Shown one piece after another: positions 16,004 to 23,937 of a stretch of 24,092 nt of DNA; position 1 is the first letter of the stretch; every line of letters begins with the position of its first letter. The notes beneath the pieces were generated by a model. It searched no databases. It was not told the origin of the DNA and worked only from the letters and a program-made list of their open reading frames with translations. The stretch lies in contig CAYOKA010000023.1 in assembly GCA_964404395.1 (NCBI GenBank), forward strand, positions 1 through 24,092. Direction: 5' to 3'. Origin of the DNA: JAAYBT01 sp964404395 (GTDB lineage: Bacteria; Bacillota; Clostridia; Acetivibrionales; DTU013). Made by a program: the position numbers and the translations under genes.

Positions 16004-17302
16004 TTATCTTGTGATAAGCCCATCCTTTACTTTCTCAGCAAGCACAACTGTCGCCGTAATCCATTCGTCGGTTTCATGCTTAAGATGTTTGATGCGGATG
16101 GAGTCTCCCGGGTTCTTCGAATTAATGTACTCCCGCAGCTGCATCATTGTATCTATTTCAATGTCGTCAACCTGCCGTATAATGCAGCCTTTACGTATCC
16201 CTCCCCTGAACGCCGGACCGCCCTCGTCCACATGCGCCACATACACACCATCCGGAGCTCCGGTTACACCATCTATTTGGGGAATAACGCTTCGGTCATA
16301 TGCAAACAAGCCGAGGTAGGGCTCTTTACACGCCCCGGTGCTTACCAGCTTTTCAACAACGGGCTTAGAAATATTTATGGGAATTGCAAATCCCATACCC
16401 TCGGCGGCAGATACCTTTACTGTATTGATGCCAATTACCTCGCCGCTGGAATTGAGCAGCGGTCCGCCGCTGTTACCCGGATTGATGCTGGCATCCGTCT
16501 GTATCAAATCCTCCATGTAATTCGAACCGTTCTGTGTTTCAATACTAATCGTCCTGTTCAATGCGCTGATAATTCCTGAAGTGACAGTCCTTTGAAATTC
16601 AAGGCCTAAGGGATTCCCAATTGCAATAGCCGGCTCGCCCACCTCCAGCTTCGTAGCATCTCCCAGTGGAAGCGATGTCAGCCCTGTAAGATTAACCTTG
16701 ACAGCTGCCAGATCCACCACCGGATCCGCCCACACTACTTCCCCGTCAACATTCCTGCCATCGGCAAATGAAACCACAATCCTATTGCTCTTACCGCCTG
16801 CAACATGGTTATTAGTCAATATATATCCATCCGGACTCACAACTACGCCCGAGCCAAAACCAACCTCCGTCTGTCTGTTTTGATCAAAAAGACTGCTCTG
16901 CGCAACCCTCTCAACAGTTATCCCAACTACTCCATCTGTTGAAGTCTTAGCGACTCTTTGGGCAACCGATATGATTAACGCCGAATCTCCCATCGGCACG
17001 GACTGGCCAACCCCTTGCTGTTGCTCCGCCTGCTGCCACCCCCCCTGCTGTGGCATACCTTGCATCTGCCCTCCCTGCTGCTGCGCATCTTTCTGTGCCT
17101 GCATCAAGTCACCCAAGGTTTTTGATCCCTCGCCTGCCTGCATCAAAAGATTACCATTACCATGATTTGTGTCTGTCCCCGGCTGATTAACCAAAACATA
17201 CTGCCTGGTTGCTGCAAACACCAGCATACCGACTAGCAGCGAGCTAATCAGCGAAATTAATATAGTTTTGCCCGTTCCATTATGATCCTTGTGTTCAAAC
17301 AT
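16004..17302 (-). CDS. htrA: HtrA/DegP-type membrane-anchored serine protease with PDZ domain
   Basis: A 432-residue trypsin-like protease for quality control of exported proteins. One N-terminal transmembrane helix (about residues 12-32) anchors it with the catalytic part outside. A Gln/Gly-rich linker (about 70-100) follows. The protease domain has the triad His166 (TNNHV), Asp197 (VVDLAAVKV) and Ser278 (GNSGGP). A single C-terminal PDZ domain (about 325-425) includes VYVAHVDEGGPAFRGGIRKG. This is the usual architecture of Gram-positive HtrA. It starts with ATG at 17300-17302, with GAGGATG upstream. The promoter region contains nested inverted repeats; no CssR-type site is recognised. Confidence 0.94.
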   Translation of the reverse strand: MFEHKDHNGTGKTILISLISSLLVGMLVFAATRQYVLVNQPGTDTNHGNGNLLMQAGEGSKTLGDLMQAQKDAQQQGGQMQGMPQQGGWQQAEQQQGVGQSVPMGDSALIISVAQRVAKTSTDGVVGITVERVAQSSLFDQNRQTEVGFGSGVVVSPDGYILTNNHVAGGKSNRIVVSFADGRNVDGEVVWADPVVDLAAVKVNLTGLTSLPLGDATKLEVGEPAIAIGNPLGLEFQRTVTSGIISALNRTISIETQNGSNYMEDLIQTDASINPGNSGGPLLNSSGEVIGINTVKVSAAEGMGFAIPINISKPVVEKLVSTGACKEPYLGLFAYDRSVIPQIDGVTGAPDGVYVAHVDEGGPAFRGGIRKGCIIRQVDDIEIDTMMQLREYINSKNPGDSIRIKHLKHETDEWITATVVLAEKVKDGLITR

Positions 17303-17317
17303 AATATCATCCTCATA

Positions 17318-17372
17318 TTCCGTAAATAAACTCAGTAAATATTATTACAATAATATCTGATTACATACGGAA
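17318..17372. repeat. Nested inverted repeats upstream of htrA
   Basis: An outer 7-bp pair TTCCGTA (17318-17324) / TACGGAA (17366-17372) encloses an inner near-palindrome ATATTATT-AC-AATAATAT (17339-17356). It lies in the 104-base gap between DUF951 and htrA, 16 bases before the htrA start codon. It may be an operator or a leader RNA hairpin. Confidence 0.6.
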
Positions 17373-17380
17373 AATAAGAA

Positions 17381-17409
17381 TGACACAAGGGAAACGTCCC
17401 CCTATGTCA
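17381..17409 (-). repeat. TGACATAGGGGGACG repeat hairpin overlapping the DUF951 stop codon
   Basis: An imperfect inverted repeat bounded by TGACA and TGTCA, with a GGG/CCC stem. On the minus strand it begins with the TGA stop codon of the DUF951 gene. It belongs to the same family as the copies at 22897 and, more distantly, 15543 and 15955. Confidence 0.65.
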
Positions 17410-17598
17410 TAAATTTGATTTAATAATTTTTTTGATGCTTTTTTCAAATTTGGGTCTCGGCATCATGACCTGATGCCCACACCCAAGGCACTTCACCCTG
17501 AAGTCGGCACCGGTTCTCATAACCTCCCACTGCTTGCTTCCGCAGGGATGGTTCTTCTTGAATTCTATAATATCTCCCAAGCTATATTTATCCGCCAT
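17407..17598 (-). CDS. DUF951 family small protein
   Basis: A 63-residue protein of the DUF951 (YyzM-like) family, which is widespread in Bacillota. It shows the family pattern LGDIIEFKKNHPCGSKQWEVMRTGADFRVKCLGCGHQVMMPR. A lone Cys (PCGSKQW) followed by a CLGCGH pair suggests a small zinc-binding or nucleic-acid-binding fold, but the function is not established. It starts with ATG at 17596-17598, with GAGGGAAG nearby. It lies between glnA and htrA, 49 bases after glnA, possibly cotranscribed with one of them. Its stop codon is supplied by a dispersed repeat. Confidence 0.88.
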   Translation of the reverse strand: MADKYSLGDIIEFKKNHPCGSKQWEVMRTGADFRVKCLGCGHQVMMPRPKFEKSIKKIIKSNL

Positions 17599-17647
17599 TT
17601 ACTTCCCTCATTTGAACCGGCGGGCATTATCACCACCGGATTAAGCT

Positions 17648-18982
17648 TTAATACTTCTTAAGGTAAGAATCAATCTCCCACTTACTGATCCTCATTCTAT
17701 ACTCCCTGCACTCTTCCAATTTGGCTTGGATATACTTTTCAAATATGTGCTTGCCCAATACATCCTCCGCAAAATTGCTCTTGCTCATTTCAAGAATAGC
17801 TTCATCCAAGCTGCGCGGCAGCTCTTCAATAGAATTAGCCAGCCTCTCCTCATCACACATGTTGAAAATATTCCCGTTATAAGCCGGCGGTGGCTGAATC
17901 CCATTCTCAATTCCATCCAATCCTGCCGTAAGAATCGCAGCCAAAGCAAGGTATGGATTACAGCTGGAATCCGGGCATCTGAGCTCTATTCTGGTAGCCG
18001 ATCTGCGCGCTGCAGGCACTCTAATCAGCGGACTCCTGTTTCTCGCCGACCAGGTAATGTGAACCGGTGCTTCATATCCGCTCAGCAGTCTTTTATAGGA
18101 ATTCACCAAAGGATTAGTCAATGCCGTAATAGAGCGTATATTCTTCATCAGCCCTCCGATAAAGCAGTAAGCATCCGTGCTAAGATTCAAAGAATCCTCC
18201 TCATCAAAAAAGCAGTTCTCTCCGCCTTTGACAAGAGAAGTATTAATATGCATGCCTGAGCCGGCAATGTTAAATATCGGCTTCGGCATAAACGTAGCAT
18301 GCAAGCCATGCTTTTGAGCAATTATCTTTACCACAAGCTTAAAGGTTAAAATTGCATCTGCCGCAGCCAGAGCATCCATATATTTAAAGTCTATTTCGTG
18401 CTGACCGGGTGCCGTCTCATGATGGGACGTCTCCACCTCAAAACCCATCTCCTCCAACGCAAGGCACATATCCCGTCTGGCGTTCTCCCCAAGATCCACG
18501 GGGCCTAAATCAAAGTACCCGGCTTTGTCATGGGTTATGGTAGTGGGGTTACCTTCGCTATCCGTGAGAAAGAGAAAAAACTCACACTCAGGGCCCACAT
18601 TAAATGCATCAAAGCCCATTTTCTCAGCCTTGGCAATAGCCTTCTTAAGAACATACCTCGGATCTCCCTCGAATGGCTCGTCGTCAGCAGTATAAACATC
18701 ACAAATCAGCCTGCCCACTTTGCCTCTCTCCGATTCCCAGGGAAAAATCACAAAGGTGTCGATGTCAGGACGCAAATACATATCAGATTCTTCTATCCTG
18801 ACAAAGCCCTCAATAGAAGAGCCATCAAACATACATTGATTGTCAAGTGCCTTCTCCAACTGCTTTGCTGTAATGGCCACATTCTTTAGCATGCCGAATA
18901 TATCGGTAAATTGCAGCCTGATAAATCGTACATTCTGTTCCTTCACTATTCTTAGGATATCTTCCTTCTGAAGCTTAGACAT
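17648..18982 (-). CDS. glnA: Glutamine synthetase type I (GlnA)
   Basis: ATP-dependent synthesis of glutamine from glutamate and ammonia in the cytosol; forms a dodecamer. The protein is 444 residues, exactly the length of the Bacillus GSI-alpha enzyme. It shows the grasp motif DGSSIEGFVRIEESDMYLRP (residues 53-72, with Arg62, which takes part in glutamine feedback in B. subtilis), GPECEFFLF with Glu132/Glu134, and the GSGMHINTS metal region. It has no room for the adenylylation-loop insertion of proteobacterial GSI-beta, so feedback regulation is likely. The frame opens at 19012, but the ATG at 18980-18982 follows GGAGGTG by 6 bases and gives MSKLQKEDIL. A -10 sits 19 bases upstream. Confidence 0.96.
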   Translation of the reverse strand: MSKLQKEDILRIVKEQNVRFIRLQFTDIFGMLKNVAITAKQLEKALDNQCMFDGSSIEGFVRIEESDMYLRPDIDTFVIFPWESERGKVGRLICDVYTADDEPFEGDPRYVLKKAIAKAEKMGFDAFNVGPECEFFLFLTDSEGNPTTITHDKAGYFDLGPVDLGENARRDMCLALEEMGFEVETSHHETAPGQHEIDFKYMDALAAADAILTFKLVVKIIAQKHGLHATFMPKPIFNIAGSGMHINTSLVKGGENCFFDEEDSLNLSTDAYCFIGGLMKNIRSITALTNPLVNSYKRLLSGYEAPVHITWSARNRSPLIRVPAARRSATRIELRCPDSSCNPYLALAAILTAGLDGIENGIQPPPAYNGNIFNMCDEERLANSIEELPRSLDEAILEMSKSNFAEDVLGKHIFEKYIQAKLEECREYRMRISKWEIDSYLKKY

Positions 18983-19000
18983 CGTACACCTCCATAACTC

Positions 19001-19006
19001 ATTATA
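19001..19006 (-). promoter_or_regulatory. Candidate -10 of the glnA promoter
   Basis: A perfect TATAAT on the minus strand (19006-19001) lies 18 bases before the glnA start codon. No good -35 is seen 16-18 bases upstream, so it may need an activator. If used, the leader is only about a dozen bases and consists mostly of the ribosome-binding site. Confidence 0.45.
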
Positions 19007-19072
19007 TACCAAAAAAGCGCCTCAAACATGGGGAAAACCAGTTTCAGTACGCCTTTGTCCTTGCAAAGCAGA

Positions 19073-19090
19073 GGGGACAGGTCCTGCCCC
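19073..19090. repeat. GGGGACAGGTCCTGCCCC hairpin upstream of glnA
   Basis: A short inverted repeat (GGGG-CAGG with CCTG-CCCC, one bulged A) between rubredoxin and glnA. It shares the GGGGAC core with the repeat copies near htrA and may belong to the same family. It could also contribute to termination after rubredoxin. Confidence 0.5.
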
Positions 19091-19134
19091 CTTTTCTGTA
19101 TTATAGCACACAAACTCGATAATGCAACGCTATA

Positions 19135-19293
19135 TTATTCCTTTTCAAACATATCCTTGCCTACTCCGCAAAGCGGGCAGACCCAATCCTCCGGAATATC
19201 CTCAAAGGAAGTACCCGGTGCAATTCCTCCGTCAGGATCGCCGACAGCCGGATCATAAACGTAACCACATGCTGTGCAAACATACCTTTCCAT
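19135..19293 (-). CDS. Rubredoxin
   Basis: A 52-residue rubredoxin, a one-iron electron carrier with four cysteine ligands. It starts MERYVCTACGYVYDPAVGD and contains the first pair CTACGY and the second pair VCPLCGVGKDMFE. It carries electrons in the cytosol of anaerobes, often to superoxide- or oxygen-reducing enzymes. An ATG three codons upstream is also in frame, but AAGGAG is 9 bases before the ATG at 19291-19293 and directly touches the upstream one, so the shorter start is chosen. It appears to be monocistronic, with its own upstream region (19294-19397) in which no clear promoter is visible. Confidence 0.93.
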   Translation of the reverse strand: MERYVCTACGYVYDPAVGDPDGGIAPGTSFEDIPEDWVCPLCGVGKDMFEKE

Positions 19294-19397
19294 ACTTTCC
19301 ATCTCCTTTTCACAAATATTTACGTCTGATAATATACTATATTACCCATAGATTGCTGGTATAAACGAAAATATCTCACTAAAGGCTTTTGCCCCTA

Positions 19398-19922
19398 CTA
19401 AGCCTTACCTTTACCTCTCCCACCAAACACCAATGTCAGCCCTACTAATATCAATACCACCGGCATAGCATAGGGTCTTGTGTTAAAGGACATAATCTTA
19501 TTCAACGAGGACGAAATAAAAAACAAGAGTGACAGCCCGGTCAATATCCCAATCGGAATCAACAGGCCCTTTTCCCTCGAGCCAAAAACATATAGCTCAA
19601 AAAGGCCAAAAGCCACAGCAAAAATGTACAGAGGCCAAGTAAAGCCCCAAAGACCAAAAAATACATTTATTTGAAATGCAATGCCCAGCACCAGTAATAT
19701 GCCGCCCGGCACAAGCACCCCCGGATTTCCTCTATTGCCTGAAAAATAGCTGGAATGGAACATCAATCCCGGCAAAATAAGAAACAGAGAAGGCCATAGC
19801 TTTGAAATAACAGTCCAGATGCTAATATACTGCCACACATTAAAAATATTCAAGCTCTTCAAAAGAAACAGCACACCAAAGATTACCAATATAATACCCA
19901 ATGTCTTATTTGTCCTGCTCAT
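19398..19922 (-). CDS. LiaI/LiaF-like multi-pass membrane protein
   Basis: A 174-residue integral membrane protein with about five or six hydrophobic segments. The first is TLGIILVIFGVLFLLKSLNIF, followed by ISIWTVISKLWPSLFLILPGL, which is the repeat pattern of the LiaF/DUF5668 transmembrane family. Members sense or respond to cell-envelope stress, or have no known role. The soluble C-terminal domain of true LiaF is absent, so the function is uncertain. It starts with ATG at 19920-19922, with AGGAGGA upstream. The stop region forms a 7-bp AAGGCTT/AAGCCTT hairpin without a T run. It has its own likely promoter. Confidence 0.8.
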   Translation of the reverse strand: MSRTNKTLGIILVIFGVLFLLKSLNIFNVWQYISIWTVISKLWPSLFLILPGLMFHSSYFSGNRGNPGVLVPGGILLVLGIAFQINVFFGLWGFTWPLYIFAVAFGLFELYVFGSREKGLLIPIGILTGLSLLFFISSSLNKIMSFNTRPYAMPVVLILVGLTLVFGGRGKGKA

Positions 19923-19989
19923 AATAAATCCTCCTACATTACTGCATATATCGCCAATTACAATCGACCATCATAATTCCTTCTATCCT

Positions 19990-20018
19990 ATTATAATGAT
20001 TTCTTTAATTAATGTCTG
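19990..20018 (-). promoter_or_regulatory. Candidate promoter of the LiaF-like membrane protein gene
   Basis: A perfect TATAAT (19995-19990) is preceded at 17 bases by CAGACA (20018-20013), four of six matching TTGACA. It lies about 68 bases upstream of the start codon. Confidence 0.55.
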
Positions 20019-20077
20019 ATATCTTAAGGGTCTGATGTGAGTTTGCAGAACAGGAGGATAAGCGCAAGTCGGCTATC

Positions 20078-20680
20078 CTAAAGAACGGGGTCATCTTGAA
20101 AGCACCAGCCATCCTTCTCAAGCTTCCATATGACAAAACGTATCCCCGAGGCAATTAGATCCGCTATTTTCATTACCGTATTCAGTCTGGTATTCTGCAG
20201 TATAAGAAAGTCCATGTAACCGCCAAAATTTACAATACCGGTGACATACATATCCCCCACCGGCGGAAGCTCCTTATTAACGCCCGCTCCCGGCCTGACA
20301 GGCCCCGAGCCTATTCCCACATAGCCTATATGCTCCATGCTTCCCAGACATGCATCAATAGCAATGACAAAGGGGCTATCACAATCGGACGATATGCATT
20401 CCATAATTGTACTCAGATTCTTAGCATGCACCGGACTTTCAAGGGTACCATACACATACACACCTTTATTTTTTATGCCGGTAATTTTGTGGCCGATCAA
20501 AGGGCCAAGGCTGTCTCCTGTGGATCGATCCGTCCCGATACACACAAATACCAGCGATCTGCTGCCCTTTTCCAAAGCCCTCTCAATATGCCTATAAAGC
20601 ACATCCGTAAAACTCTTGAAGGCTGTTACATCACTGACATTAATATATTGCTGTTGCATAATTGATGCTTCGGAAATCAT
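20078..20680 (-). CDS. yyaC: Spore protease-like protein YyaC (DUF1256)
   Basis: A 200-residue protein related to germination-protease and hydrogenase-maturation-peptidase folds. It shows the family motifs FVCIGTDRSTGDSLGPLIG (residues 45-63), VIAIDACLG (105-113), VGIGSGPVRPGAGV (121-134) with KELPPVGD, and NFGGYMDF (151-158). YyaC-type proteins occur in endospore formers; their target is not firmly known. Its presence supports a spore-forming host. It starts with ATG at 20678-20680, with CAGGGAG upstream. It is divergent from the PAS-phosphatase gene across a 215-base gap. A hairpin without a T run follows the stop (20055-20079). Confidence 0.9.
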   Translation of the reverse strand: MISEASIMQQQYINVSDVTAFKSFTDVLYRHIERALEKGSRSLVFVCIGTDRSTGDSLGPLIGHKITGIKNKGVYVYGTLESPVHAKNLSTIMECISSDCDSPFVIAIDACLGSMEHIGYVGIGSGPVRPGAGVNKELPPVGDMYVTGIVNFGGYMDFLILQNTRLNTVMKIADLIASGIRFVIWKLEKDGWCFQDDPVL

Positions 20681-20895
20681 AATATCTCCCTGAAACCTTT
20701 TCTATATATTATTTCCAAAGCACATCCCTTTATTACATTTTTTACAGATTTCAGGTAAATATCTTTTTTATACAATTTACTGCATGTTCAGATCTAATTT
20801 ACTTAGTAACGTCAATTTGATATTATGGTTGGGGGGGTGTTAGTACGAAATCATTAAGTGAGAGCAGGCAGTTTATTGAAGAAATCGTTGATGGG

Positions 20896-21948
20896 ATGTT
20901 TGACTGGGTCAGAGTTATTGATACCGATGATAACGTCATTTACATGAACAAGGCCATGTCTGCAAGTCTGGGCACTCATGCCAAAGGCCAAAAGTGTTAT
21001 GAGGCACTTGGCCGTGTTAGCCCCTGTAGCAACTGCACCTCGCGAAAAACCATCTTGAATGGAAGCTCCTATGAAAAGGAGGAGTACGCATTCGGCAGAG
21101 TTTTCTCTGTTATGTCTTCACCCTTGAAAAACAAGGATGGAAAAGTCGTTGCCGTAGTAGAAGTTCTCCGTGATACTACTCACATCAAACAACTGTACAA
21201 GGAAATGGAGGAGCAAAATCAAAAACTTATAAACCAAGTTGAAATGGCAAAAGATTTGCAGATGAGCCTGCTACCCGGGTCGCCTAACGATCCTCGTCTG
21301 GATTTTTCATTGATATATATGCCCTGCGAATCCTTGGGGGGTGACTTCACCGATATGTTTTATATAGACGATTCCCATCTGGGACTGTACCTGGCAGACG
21401 TTTCCGGTCATGGCATTCAGGCAGCCCTCCTGACCATATTTCTTCGCTCCACCCTCAATAAGAAGCTGTTGGATCCGGCAAAGGCGCTTGAGGAGCTCTT
21501 CTATGAATTTAACCACAGCAAGCTGAACCAGGAATTATATATAACAATATTCTATTGCATTATTGATCTGGATCAAAAGAAAATGATTTACTGCAATGCG
21601 GGGCTAAACGTCGCTCCTGTTGTTTTTAGCGACACAAGATTCGAGCTGCTGAGACTTCCCGGAATTCCTATCAGCAACTGGATGGAAAAGCCCGGATATC
21701 TCAACCACACAACGGACCTCCAATCCGGCGATAAGCTGTTCTTATATTCCGATGGCATACTGGAAATGAGAAATGAAAAGGGTGAACAATACGGGGAGGA
21801 TCGGCTGCTGAAAATTCTACTGCATAATCATTCAAAACCAAAACAAACTCTCCTAAAGATAAAAAAATCGGCCTTTCGCTTTGCAGGAAAGAATAAGGCA
21901 AAGGATTTACAGGACGATGTGACGATGGCGCTACTGGAAATAAAGTAA
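20896..21948 (+). CDS. PAS-domain SpoIIE/RsbU-type serine phosphatase
   Basis: A cytosolic PP2C-type phosphatase of 350 residues. An N-terminal PAS domain (WVRVIDTDDNVIYMNKAM onwards) carries a C-x9-C-x2-C cysteine group (Cys34, Cys44, Cys47). A short coiled coil (about residues 96-122) leads into a PP2C_SIG domain with PCESLGGDF (Asp150), the metal-site DVSGHG (168-173), LYSDGILEM and the C-terminal DDVTMALLEI. It probably dephosphorylates an anti-sigma antagonist, with the PAS domain as redox or ligand sensor. The frame is open for another 75 bases upstream, ending at TGA 20818-20820. That stretch encodes a plausible PAS N-cap (ESRQFIEEIVDG) and follows a G7 ribosome-binding site, but has no normal start codon. 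The ATG at 20896 lacks one. The stop is 8 bases from that of convergent prmC. Confidence 0.9.
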   Translation: MFDWVRVIDTDDNVIYMNKAMSASLGTHAKGQKCYEALGRVSPCSNCTSRKTILNGSSYEKEEYAFGRVFSVMSSPLKNKDGKVVAVVEVLRDTTHIKQLYKEMEEQNQKLINQVEMAKDLQMSLLPGSPNDPRLDFSLIYMPCESLGGDFTDMFYIDDSHLGLYLADVSGHGIQAALLTIFLRSTLNKKLLDPAKALEELFYEFNHSKLNQELYITIFYCIIDLDQKKMIYCNAGLNVAPVVFSDTRFELLRLPGIPISNWMEKPGYLNHTTDLQSGDKLFLYSDGILEMRNEKGEQYGEDRLLKILLHNHSKPKQTLLKIKKSAFRFAGKNKAKDLQDDVTMALLEIK

Positions 21949-21956
21949 GGAGCAGC

Positions 21957-22862
21957 TTAAACAAGAACCCCCGACACGACTCTGTCAATCCCGGCGAGAT
22001 CCTTGCAGCTTCGGATATTGTTGAAGCAACAGTGTATGCTTGTACCATCGCCAGGTCTGTTATCGTCAGAACCGGCTTTCCCGGACATCAGCGCCGCTAC
22101 AGTCTCAGCCTGATCATAGCCTGTTTCAAATGCCAGCATTCCGCCATCTTTCAGATACTCAGGCGCCCCTCGAATAATCTCCCTGAAAAAGAAAAGCCCG
22201 TCATCGCCTCCGTCCAGAGCCTCAATCGGTTCATGGCCTCTGACCTCCCGCTGCAACACCTTTATATCGCCACTGCGGACATAAGGCGGGTTTGAAACAA
22301 TCACATCAAACCGCTCCTTCGAAGACGGAGCTTTCAAATTTTCGAATAAATTGCTTTGAACAAATAAAATCCTGTCTTCCACGCCATTTAGGCGTGCATT
22401 TCTTTTTGCAATTTCCAGGGCATCATCCATTTTCTCAATCGCCACCACAGTACAAGCGGATAAATAATGAGCCAGGCTTATTGCAATGCAGCCCGAGCCG
22501 GTGCCTATGTCAAGGATTCTACTATTGCCCCTATTCCTGCAAAAATCAATTACTGTCTCCACCAGCAGTTCGGTTTCCTGTCTGGGAATCAGCACTCCCG
22601 GCGCCACTTCAAAGGTAAGGGACATAAACTCCTGCGTCCCTGTCAGATACTGAAGAGGATATCCTAATGTGCGTTTCTTCAGAAGCAGCATGTAATCCCG
22701 AAGCAAGCCCTCATCCAATTCCCTGTCTCCATGCGCATAAAGATAGGCTCTGTCACACTTTACAACGTAACAAAGCATTACCCCGGAATCAACTTCCGGG
22801 GCATCTATACCCGCTACCTTTAATATTCTTGAGCCCTTTTTAAAAGCCTCCGATAAAGTCAT
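21957..22862 (-). CDS. prmC: Peptide chain release factor N5-glutamine methyltransferase PrmC
   Basis: Methylates the GGQ glutamine of release factors RF1 and RF2, using S-adenosylmethionine. An N-terminal helical domain (residues 1-85) is followed by the catalytic domain with IPRQETELLVE (92-102), the SAM motif DIGTGSG (118-124) and the NPPY substrate motif (191-194). The C-terminal end KDLAGIDRVVSGVL is typical. It is 301 residues, slightly long because of a Gly/Asp-rich stretch (GSDDNRPGDGTS) before the last strand. It starts with ATG at 22860-22862, with AGGG close by. It follows a DUF1385 gene, which is a common arrangement beside rpmE and prfA in Clostridia. Confidence 0.95.
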   Translation of the reverse strand: MTLSEAFKKGSRILKVAGIDAPEVDSGVMLCYVVKCDRAYLYAHGDRELDEGLLRDYMLLLKKRTLGYPLQYLTGTQEFMSLTFEVAPGVLIPRQETELLVETVIDFCRNRGNSRILDIGTGSGCIAISLAHYLSACTVVAIEKMDDALEIAKRNARLNGVEDRILFVQSNLFENLKAPSSKERFDVIVSNPPYVRSGDIKVLQREVRGHEPIEALDGGDDGLFFFREIIRGAPEYLKDGGMLAFETGYDQAETVAALMSGKAGSDDNRPGDGTSIHCCFNNIRSCKDLAGIDRVVSGVLV

Positions 22863-22896
22863 CTTCCCTACGCTCCATTAATTCATCTACTCTGTA

Positions 22897-22910
22897 TGAC
22901 ACAGGGGGAC
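22897..22910 (+). repeat. TGACACAGGGGGAC repeat between prmC and the DUF1385 gene
   Basis: The unit TGACACAGGGGGAC matches the arm of the repeat at 17381-17409 (TGACATAGGGGGAC on the minus strand) at 13 of 14 positions. It fills most of the 62-base gap between the DUF1385 stop and the prmC start. Confidence 0.6.
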
Positions 22911-22924
22911 ACTCTTCTTTATCC

Positions 22925-23851
22925 CTACCACTTATCCGACTCATCCTCTACAAGCACATTCTGCATAGCCGCAATAGCAACCTCAATCTGTGAATCATCC
23001 GGCTCCCTGGTAGTCAATAGCTGGAAAGCCATCCCAGGAGCGCTGATTATCTTCATAATCAGCCAATCCGTGTGTCTTCCCGCAAAACGGAGTATCTCAT
23101 ATGCAATCCCCGCAACAACAGGGATCATCAGGATTCTTAACAAAGCGTTAATCAGCGGATGATGCCATCCCAGGAAAGAAAAAACAATAATACTCACAAT
23201 CATAACAAGGAAAAGGAAAGACGTTCCGCAACGGGGGTGCTTTGTAGAATACTTTCTCACATTTTCCACCGTCAGCGCCTCACCGTTTTCGTAACAATAT
23301 ATAGTTTTGTGCTCTGCACCATGATATTGCCACACTCTTTTAATGTCATTGAGCAGAGTAGCTAAATAAACATAACCCAAAAATATCAGAACCCGGATAA
23401 TCCCCTCAAGTAGGTTATTGAAAACAACTCCGGAGCCTGCTCTGTCTATACGAAAGAGGCTTACCAAAAAATTCGGCAGAAGAATAAAAAGCGCAACACT
23501 CAAAGCAAGCGCAAAGATAACGGAAGCATAAATAACAGCATCCTTCCCCTTATCCTTAAATATCCTTTCAATAAATGCATCAACCTTTGAGGGCTTCTGA
23601 TCGGCCTCATCCTCCAGCTCAACAAAATCAGCTGAATACATCAATGCCTTAACACCAACCACCATCTGTCTGAACAGATTCACACACCCACGTATAAAGG
23701 GTACCTTAGTAATAGGTGTTTTTGCAGGCAGAGGTTTCTTGTCAATGACAATCTCTCCATCCGGCTTACGCACCGCTATGGCGATATTTTTAGGTCCCAT
23801 CATCAACAGGCCTTCAATCAGCGCCTGACCCCCTATTGTTGTTTTCTTCAT
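22925..23851 (-). CDS. DUF1385 family membrane protein (YqhQ-like)
   Basis: A 308-residue protein of the DUF1385 family. It opens with the family signature GGQALIEGLLMMGPKNIAIAVRKPDG. Four or five transmembrane segments follow: YASVIFALALSVALFILLP, IRVLIFLGYVYLATLL, SFLFLVMIVSIIVFSFLGW and LRILMIPVVAGIAYEILRF. The conserved QYHGAEHKTIYCYENGE and STKHPRCGTSFLFLV motifs, with paired His and Cys, suggest a metal site at the membrane face. Its biochemical function is unknown. It starts with ATG at 23849-23851, with GAGGAG upstream. It is flanked by rpmE and prmC, as is common in Clostridia, suggesting a role linked to translation genes or only shared transcription. Confidence 0.93.
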   Translation of the reverse strand: MKKTTIGGQALIEGLLMMGPKNIAIAVRKPDGEIVIDKKPLPAKTPITKVPFIRGCVNLFRQMVVGVKALMYSADFVELEDEADQKPSKVDAFIERIFKDKGKDAVIYASVIFALALSVALFILLPNFLVSLFRIDRAGSGVVFNNLLEGIIRVLIFLGYVYLATLLNDIKRVWQYHGAEHKTIYCYENGEALTVENVRKYSTKHPRCGTSFLFLVMIVSIIVFSFLGWHHPLINALLRILMIPVVAGIAYEILRFAGRHTDWLIMKIISAPGMAFQLLTTREPDDSQIEVAIAAMQNVLVEDESDKW

Positions 23852-23887
23852 GGCCGGTCTCCTCTATCTGTTTTTCACACTCTTCTT

Positions 23888-23920
23888 AAAAAATAAAGGC
23901 TGAATAAACATTTCAGCCTT
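23888..23920 (-). terminator. Intrinsic terminator after rpmE
   Basis: A perfect 9-bp stem (AAGGCTGAA with TTCAGCCTT; 23896-23904 and 23912-23920) with a 7-base loop, followed on the minus strand by T-A-TTTTTT (to 23888). Only 36 bases separate it from the DUF1385 start codon. Confidence 0.9.
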
Positions 23921-23937
23921 ACTTCCCCGAGAGAATT

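Noticed and set aside
17599..17647. CCGG-rich 7-bp hairpin between glnA and DUF951 as terminator
   Set aside because: No T run on either strand; more likely an incidental or minor RNA structure.
20055..20079. Hairpin after yyaC as an intrinsic terminator
   Set aside because: The stem has a bulge and there is no T run, so termination cannot be claimed.
20799..20809. TTACT-T-AGTAA palindrome in the yyaC / PAS-phosphatase gap as an operator
   Set aside because: Only five bases per arm in an A+T-rich region; expected by chance and not near a convincing promoter.
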